DNA of 64,000 nucleotides, from assembly GCA_949152475.1 (NCBI GenBank), contig OX424568.1:22295667-22359666 (forward strand). The letters run 5' to 3'. Positions 58,166 to 64,000 of this stretch are shown here, in pieces. Within the stretch, counting starts at the first letter, position 1. Each line of letters opens with the position of its first letter. The position numbers and the translations under genes were made by a program. This stretch comes from Terebella lapidaria (taxonomy: Eukaryota; Annelida; Polychaeta; Terebellida; Terebellidae). The notes below the pieces were generated by a model. That model searched no databases, was not told the DNA's origin, and saw nothing but the letters and a program-made list of their open reading frames with translations.

Positions 58166-60009
58166 ACTGACCTAAGCATATTATGTAATGTTGCACTGCA
58201 GATTAACAGATTTCTGAATCAATGATATAAAAGAAAAATATTGGGGGAGGAGGCTGCAAACCCCATATGGTGTTAATAAAAGAATCTCGTTGAAACTTCC
58301 AGGGGGGGGGGGGGGGAGGGGGGGATATTCAACCCTGGTGATTTGAACATATTTTTTTTCTCGAATATTCATGATGGCAGCAGATCGCTAACCTATCCTC
58401 AAGAATCCGTCGATTAAGATGGGATATGAATTGCAAAAGCATTTCAATGGATATCTCAAACATAGTATCTCCTGTATGCTCAGTGCGAAGCGTCAAGTTG
58501 AGGCTCAGGATAATACATATTGAGGGATTCTTCAACATGGAAAGTTTCTGTGTACTATGCTGCGCGAATCACGCAAGACCTTACTCACGGGTTCTTGGAC
58601 TCATGCATCAGCTTTGTTCAAGAAGCATTTTACAATATAGAAGTCGAAGAACATTTCTATGAGAACATCAACAAACTAATGACACTGCGCGTCTACGGAT
58701 TAATGTGATATGGGTTCTAGTTATATTTAGCGGTATACACATTTTCACGATATTTTGATTGAAAAACAGTCTCATTTGTAATTTAGAGGTGACCTATATT
58801 TGGTAGTTCGTTGCGGTCATTGTCAGTCAATATTTATACCGTTTACCGTTGAATTTTTTTAAAATTTAACAGAAAAAAGAATTGCCCAGGCGAACAAAAA
58901 TGACCAATAGGCACAAATTGGTATCTGAGGCCAAGACACTTGACTATAGGATAGAATGACAGTTTATTCAATTTACATACATATTAACAAAATTAGTATA
59001 TAAATGCCTGTTGTGATGACAAACTTTGAATTTGTGCATAAAAATGGAAACAACAAATACGCTTAAGCTGTCTTTCTAGTGACACCAATAGGATTAGGTC
59101 AGGTTTGTTATAGGCAGTCAAACCAAGAATATTTTGTTGACCATGAAACTGACCTCGAAGTTAAAATCTGTAGGTCACAATGTGTAATGCTACATGTATC
59201 TGCACCATGTGACCACTTCTGAACCAATCGCAACATATTGCCTACGTTCTTGCACATGCCCCCCCCCCCCCCCGGTTACGGCTCTATGACATTGGATCTG
59301 ACCATAGTCAAGAAATATCTGCTTTATATAATGCAATATAATGGCCAAAATTTGATAATATTTAATTCGTCTTCTATTGCACAAATGAAGCCGCACCTGG
59401 ATCGTGTGCGGAACCCACAAATCAATTTCAAGCGCAGTGAATAGTAGTGGGACATCGTGTACTGTTTGGTGCTTTGTATTGAAGCTTTGTTACACCCTAA
59501 AATAAAGTTGAATGTCAAAACATATGCATGTAGCAGTATGTCACTACATTGCAGCCTTGCATGTTGTAGTGCAGAAACCTTTGACAGCGCTGAAGAGGGA
59601 AATTGAGAAAGAGCTGCTGCCGAAGTTACATGTTGCTTCATGTTGGAGCAATGGTCAGGCACTTGAGTAAAGTAGACTTAATTATGAAAGCGAATCCATG
59701 TAATAAGACTGCCCCTAAACCCCAGGTACCACTGTGCCGATTGTCGTCGGCGATTCGCAACGATGTGACAAGAAAGTGGATCTAATCAAAACGATTACGT
59801 CTGCACATGAACGAAACGAATGTCAATGTAAGTATCAATATATCAAACAACAATGTAACGTAAAATATTGCAATTGTTGACTTCTCAATAAAAGTAGTAA
59901 GTAGGTCTTATCCACTGTCATTGACTTGCAATGGTAATAAATATATAATGGTTCTTGGTAAATCACTTACTATGTTTGTGTTATGTGTGGAACTTTCCGC
60001 ATTGTATAG
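58166..60009. other. No confirmed gene
   Basis: A+T-rich with homopolymer runs (G-run near 58303-58322, C-run near 59260-59274). A plus-strand frame at 58520-58708 and a short piece at about 59580-59680 (ALKREIEKELLPKLH in one frame) look weakly coding but have no recognised family. Confidence 0.4.
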
Positions 60010-60146
60010 GAGCGATAGACGGGAAGCATGTCGTGATGTAATGCGCCAACAATGCAGACAGTCAATTCTATAACTACAAAGGCTCACACTCGATCGTATT
60101 GATGACCCTCGTTGATGCCGATTACTGCTCCACTTTGGTCCATATA

Positions 60147-61067
60147 GTAAACCCAGAAACTATTCGCGTCCTTTTATTAGCGCGATTTTCGCGAGTGTGC
60201 CACGAACGCAAAGTTTTTGGACGCAAATTAGTGAGTCAACCGCATTTCACTCCAAGCCAGAGAATGACCTGACAACTTTCATGTCTGTATATAGTATTAA
60301 CAACAACAAAAATGGCGTCTAGACAAGTGGGGATTTTGAACTATTTCAAGCGATCAAATGTTGATGCCGTTGTGCCAGCACACGGCTACCCGATACCTGC
60401 CATTGCAACGAATGCAGAGCAATATGCCTCAACGAACAGACTCAATAGATCTGTGCTGGAAAAAGAAGTTCAACTCCAGTCACGCAAGCGTGGGTCTTAC
60501 CACCACATTGATGATGAGTCACTGCAAAAATAGGCCGTTACGCTGCCGAGAATGGAAACATGGCATGTGTCCGAAAATTCTCTCCTGAGCTGGGGTACAC
60601 ACTTCCAGAGTCGTCAGTGAGAAGTTGCATCATGGACATGATAATGTCAAAACTTGCATGTGCTTTCAATATTATTGCAAACTGAAAAATCGCTCTTTGA
60701 ATAGTTTGGAAGAGAAAGTGAGTTTTGTTCTAATTAACTTTTGAATATGCTGAAACTTGTGGATTGATGAATAAATGATGAATAAGTATTCACATTTTGT
60801 ATTTTCACATTTGCATCTTGTATTGTTGTAGTAGATGTGTTTATGTACACAGCTGGTACAGGAAGTTGGAAATGAGAACACACAATACTAGTACATTTAA
60901 ATTCAATTTAATGCGTTAATATAATTTTAAATATACATGTATGCTACATGTGCTAGGACATGCTGGAATTTTGAATATTATACGAAGGCGCGAAATTTAA
61001 GGCCGCCAATATGTTTCACTTCGAAAATCGCCAAATTTAATGGCCGCGAAAATAAATGGGTTTACAG
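60147..61067 (+). mobile_element. Pogo-like element inserted in Harbinger pseudogene 1
   Basis: About 920 bp. The left end GTAAACCCAGAAACTATTCG and the right end, reverse-complemented, CTGTAAACCCATTTATTTTC share GTAAACCC and subterminal TTCGCG and GCGATTTTCG. TA lies at both edges (60145-60146 and 61068-61069). It carries only the first part of a transposase (60312-60660), so it is a deletion derivative. Confidence 0.8.
60312..60660 (+). pseudogene. Pogo/CENP-B-like HTH N-terminus, truncated
   Basis: Begins MASRQVGILNYFKRSN and continues RKRGSYHHIDDESLQK to a stop. One base later in frame the text resumes as KIGRYAAENGNMACVRKFSP and ELGYTLPESSVR. That is the basic helix-turn-helix that begins pogo-type transposases, which bind TIRs. 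The catalytic DDE part is absent. One frameshift plus truncation make it non-functional. Confidence 0.7.
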
Positions 61068-61129
61068 TAGGGGAACGTGGAAAGAACAGTGACGGCGGGA
61101 TATTCGCAAACTCTCAGGTAGAGAAGAAG

Positions 61130-61166
61130 CTTGCGGATGGTACGCTAGGCGCGTACCATCCGCAAG
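61130..61166. repeat. Perfect 16-bp hairpin within Harbinger pseudogene 1
   Basis: CTTGCGGATGGTACGC (61130-61145) and GCGTACCATCCGCAAG (61151-61166), spacer TAGGC. The insertion keeps the reading frame open (GAYHPQGC) but is not expected at this point in the protein family. Confidence 0.9.
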
Positions 61167-61628
61167 GCTGCCCACTCCCGGATGCCCCGAAGCCAGTAAA
61201 CATGCCCTTCGTTATAGTCGGGGACGAGGCCTTCCCACTGAAGATTAACGTCATGAGACCTTCCCTGGTAAGCTGTTGGAAGAAGAGAAGCTTGTATGCA
61301 ACTATCGTCTGTCCAGGGCCCAAAGAATGGCAGAGGACGTGTTCGGGATCCTTGCGGCACGCTGGCGTATCTACCAAAGACGGATTCAGTTGCCAGTAGA
61401 AGCAGTGCAGGTCGTGGTGCCAGCAACATGATTGGTGTGCTCCACAACTTCATCCAGCGCCATGGTAACGACGGGGTACCCTCGCAGTTGGAACAAAGCC
61501 TTGCCGAGGATCCATTAACCACTGAAGATAGTTGTCTCGTCCCAATATCTGACTTGTGTTCATTTGCCGGGAAGGTTGGATGGAAATCGCAAGTAGTGAA
61601 TCGCAGATCTTCCATGTTCTCCACCTAA

Positions 61629-62094
61629 GCTGTTGTTCTTAAAAGTTTTGTTAAAAATTATTGCTAGCAGTTTTGCACATTGTTTTTCGTTGGCGCTGAA
61701 CTGTCAATTTAACAGCTGTTTGCTCATAAAATGTTTATCGGTCATCCTGATGTGCTTGCAAGTATAACTGAATAATTATCAACCATACCCTTAAAGGTAG
61801 ACGTGTTATTGTTTAATGAATCATACATTTGGAATAAAGATCGACAAATGATGTTTCATCGGTTTATTGGTTCACTTGAAGATTCTTATTATCCCTTGCT
61901 TGCTATCAATTGACAAACGTTCTCAAACTCTATTATTCAATTGCATATTTGCTTGTGAACACTACGTTCAAGAACAATGTAAGGACAACATTACTTTGAT
62001 GGACCCACTCAGAGGTTATCGGGATTTTGGACAATCACCAATATGAAATTGTACTTGTGGAAACGAAAATTTCAAATTCAATATTCTCTCTTAT
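61629..62094. other. No gene between the two Harbinger copies
   Basis: A+T-rich, with AATAAA-like sequences and no motif. Confidence 0.5.
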
Positions 62095-62800
62095 TGTGAA
62101 ATTATATATTGAGAGTGTCTCGGTCATAATTGAGGACACCTGCCAGGCCATATATCGAGGAATATTATGCCGGACTACATGCCGACGCCCCAGAAATCTG
62201 ACTTGAAAGCCATTTCTGCTCGGTTTCAGGACCGCTGGAACTTCTCCAACTGTTTGGGAGCACTTGATGGGAAGCATGTTGTGATGCAAGCGCCTCCAAA
62301 TTCTGGGACAACCTTTTTCAACTACAAGGGCACCTTTTGTATTCCACTATCGGTTCCGGGTAATCCAAGTAGGTGATTTTGGTAGTAACAGTGACGGAAT
62401 ATATTCCCAATCTCAGCTGGCGAAAGGAGTTTAGAATGAGGCTCTGCCCATTCCAACGGACGACTTCCTGCCCAGGGGAAGGGATTTCACACAAATGCTG
62501 TATGTCATTGTGGCCGATGCCGCCTTCCCACTAAAACGACATATGATGAGGCCATATCAGGGAAGAAACATTTCCCGGAAATGAAAGATTGACAACTACA
62601 GACACTGCAAGGGACGTCGATTGGTGGAGTGCGCCTTCGGGATCCTGTCCAACCGATGGCGAGTGTTCCGGCGTCCCATCAACATGTTACCTCGCAAGGT
62701 GGATGTGGTGGTAGGAATGTAAGTATCAACCGATTGTTTGCTCCACAACTTCATGCAGACTCCAGCCGACGCTGGCATCAAAGACGTTTAGTTAGAAGTT
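62095..62800 (+). pseudogene. PIF/Harbinger transposase pseudogene 2
   Basis: Reads IIEDTCQAIYRG, then after a frame change MPDYMPTPQKSDLKAISARF, WNFSNCLGALDGKHVVMQAP and FFNYKGTFCI. Then come NSDGIYSQSQLAKGV (TAG), YVIVADAAFPLKRHMMRPYQ (TGA soon after), ECAFGILSNRWRVFRRPIN and, past a stop and a shift, LLHNFMQTP. Same DDE_Tnp_4 family as copy 1 but clearly diverged, so this is a separate insertion and not a simple duplication. At least three stops and shifts. The ATGTAAGTATCAACCGATTG near 62717 looks like the end of the 55539-56679 TIR family inserted into the gene. Confidence 0.82.
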
Positions 62801-63202
62801 TTTACCCCAACGACAACCTCTATTTTCCACGTTGACGTTATGACGAGAACATTTTCACAGTTGGAGATTTAGTTTACGCGTGCCAAGGTCGGTTTTGTTT
62901 TTATTGTCAATCAGCTGTGAAACCAAGGAAATATGTAATTTCACACTCCTGAGCAAAAAATAGGCCGAGTGAGCGTATAGGTCACTGAAATTTAATACTT
63001 TTGGACACAGCTGACCCTAAATATAGCGAAATCAAAGTAAATACAAACTTCTTTTATAACGAAGTACTCACATGGGTCCCATCGACTGTTATAACGGGAG
63101 TTTACTGTATCTAAATTCAAACGACTGAAAGTGTTGTAAAGTGCCACCTTTTCGGGGTTAGGCAACATTATATGTATTTTGCAAGTTCGCCAAATTGTTG
63201 GT
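62801..63202. other. Spacer with one pogo-like terminus
   Basis: At 63090-63109 the minus strand reads TACAGTAAACTCCCGTTATA, resembling the end of a Tc1/pogo-type element, but the other end was not found. No gene. Confidence 0.4.
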
Positions 63203-63899
63203 TGTTACACAACAACGAAGTTTCAGGTTCATGGTTTATTCCTCAGCTGCACAACTCTCACGCACACATTCGCTGCTTCCCATACTCTCACTTGCTCTCA
63301 CTGCTAGCTGGTGAATCTCTCGTACTCTTGTAGTGTAGGAACTCTCTAGATTTTTAGGCGAGTCTCTAGGACTCCCATAGCAAGTCTCTCTCTATGGACT
63401 CCAATCTACGGACTCTCTGATCTCTACCTCACTACTCTCTGATCTTCGGTCTCTCTGATCTCTACCTCACTGATCTCCCTAAACTGTCAAATGTTGGGGG
63501 TTCTTATATCGGGACTTCTCCCGTCTGCCAGCCACTGTGTGAGCCCCTGAACAGGCGGCCCCATCACTAATTGGATGGCATGTTAAAGTCCCCTTAATTG
63601 TGATTCGTCCATCGTGACTGCGTGGGCGGTCACATGGCGAATGTGGACTGTCTTAGGCATTGGGCCTTGGCAGGGTGCCAGGTAAGTGTACTCTACCGGT
63701 GGCCACCGTGCTGATGCCTCCGTCTCGCATCAGTGACCACCCCCTAACCAGTCAGTGACCCCTTGCCGGGACAGGCTATGTTTACTTTATCATGACTAAC
63801 TTAGGACATAAAATTTGTAATAGATTACTTTGTTAGTAGCCTATTATTTACAGTAGCCTATTAGTAGCCTACTTCGTACATGTATATTACCCCCCGACA
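63203..63899 (-). mobile_element. Probable LTR of a Ty3-type retrotransposon
   Basis: On the minus strand it begins TGTCGGGGGGTAATATAC (63899) and ends GTTGTGTAACA (63203), about 697 bp. It has a TATA-like GATATAAGAACCCCC near 63505 and a polyadenylation-like GGAATAAACC near 63239, in U3-R-U5 order. Just beyond the end comes TTGGCGAACTTGC, a possible primer-binding site starting TGG. A CTCTCTGATCTCTACCTCACT duplication lies inside. No gag or pol follows in the window, and a Harbinger pseudogene lies close by, so the element is truncated. Confidence 0.6.
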
Positions 63900-64000
63900 T
63901 AACCTCTACATGCTCCCCCTTCCCCGGGCCCCAGCAAGCTAGCCCCTCCCCCCCGGCTCGTTCATGATTCATAATGACAGAATTTTTTTTTATATTTTAT

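Larger units (their letters stand above)
60010..61628 (+). pseudogene. PIF/Harbinger transposase pseudogene 1, split by a pogo-like insert
   Basis: The left part (60010-60146) follows an AG acceptor (TTGTATAG) and reads AIDGKHVVM, a TAA stop, then FYNYKGSHSIVLMTLVDADY. The right part (61070-61628) reads [40 protein letters not shown], a frame change near 61268, [36 protein letters not shown], a second shift near 61428, and GVLHNFIQRHG. These are the DDE_Tnp_4 blocks of Harbinger transposases: D in DGKHV, D in GDEAF, and the acidic AED before FGIL. Harbinger enzymes cut and paste DNA at short TWA-type targets and usually need a Myb-like partner protein, not seen here. Nonsense, frameshifts and the insertion make it dead. 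Confidence 0.85.

Noticed and set aside
58520..58708. Possible exon with an acidic, aromatic-rich text
   Set aside because: No recognised family, no supporting splice partners, and overlapping frames are equally open.

Overview
The window looks like nuclear DNA from an invertebrate animal, most likely a lophotrochozoan such as a mollusc. The grounds are spliced genes with canonical GT/AG introns, A+T-rich spacers, a tRNA-derived SINE, a LINE, many cut-and-paste DNA transposons, and arrays of an AAGGTCA-rich repeat of a kind I associate with molluscan genomes. The phylum call is inference; no ribosomal or mitochondrial marker is present. There are no bacterial-style operons.

Only two loci look like ordinary host genes. 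One is a short single-exon core-1 beta-1,3-galactosyltransferase-like glycosyltransferase (22083-22829, minus). The other is a three-coding-exon major-facilitator sugar transporter of the MFSD4/sodium-dependent glucose transporter 1 type (44176-48456, plus), whose second intron is full of tandem repeats and a possible small transposon.

The rest is mainly mobile DNA. From left to right: a broken zinc-finger-like reading frame and a minisatellite (0.8-1.6 kb); a 1.2-kb tandem duplication (4.3-6.7 kb); a decayed DUF7869-type transposon-derived gene (7.4-9.0 kb); a tRNA-derived SINE (9.9-10.1 kb); a dispersed 1.25-kb repeat with a second copy at 30.8-32.0 kb; a 134-bp tandem array full of nuclear-receptor-like half sites (13.8-14.9 kb); a near-complete LINE on the minus strand (16.1 to about 20.8 kb); an 8-bp-TSD MITE (21.2 kb); a minisatellite split by a TIR element and bracketed by inverted repeats (24.0-28.0 kb); a LINE 3-prime fragment (28.6-29.5 kb); a 5.5-kb IS630/Tc1-like transposon with TIRs and a seven-exon transposase gene ending in a PHD-like finger (34.2-39.7 kb); a large duplicated block with several nested TIR elements (48.9-55.5 kb), one with perfect 79-bp TIRs starting CACGGTG and a 5-bp TSD; fold-back elements at 52.1 and 58.0 kb; two PIF/Harbinger transposase pseudogenes, the first split by a pogo-like element with TA duplication (60.0-62.8 kb); and an LTR with an adjacent primer-binding-like site (63.2-63.9 kb).

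The most interesting items are the IS630-like element with intact splicing frame and a C-terminal zinc finger, the CACGGTG element that may be Transib/RAG-like or CACTA-like, the Harbinger/pogo nesting that restores the host reading frame when the insert is removed, and the tandem DR1-like array. All family names come from reading motifs by eye; no database search was possible.
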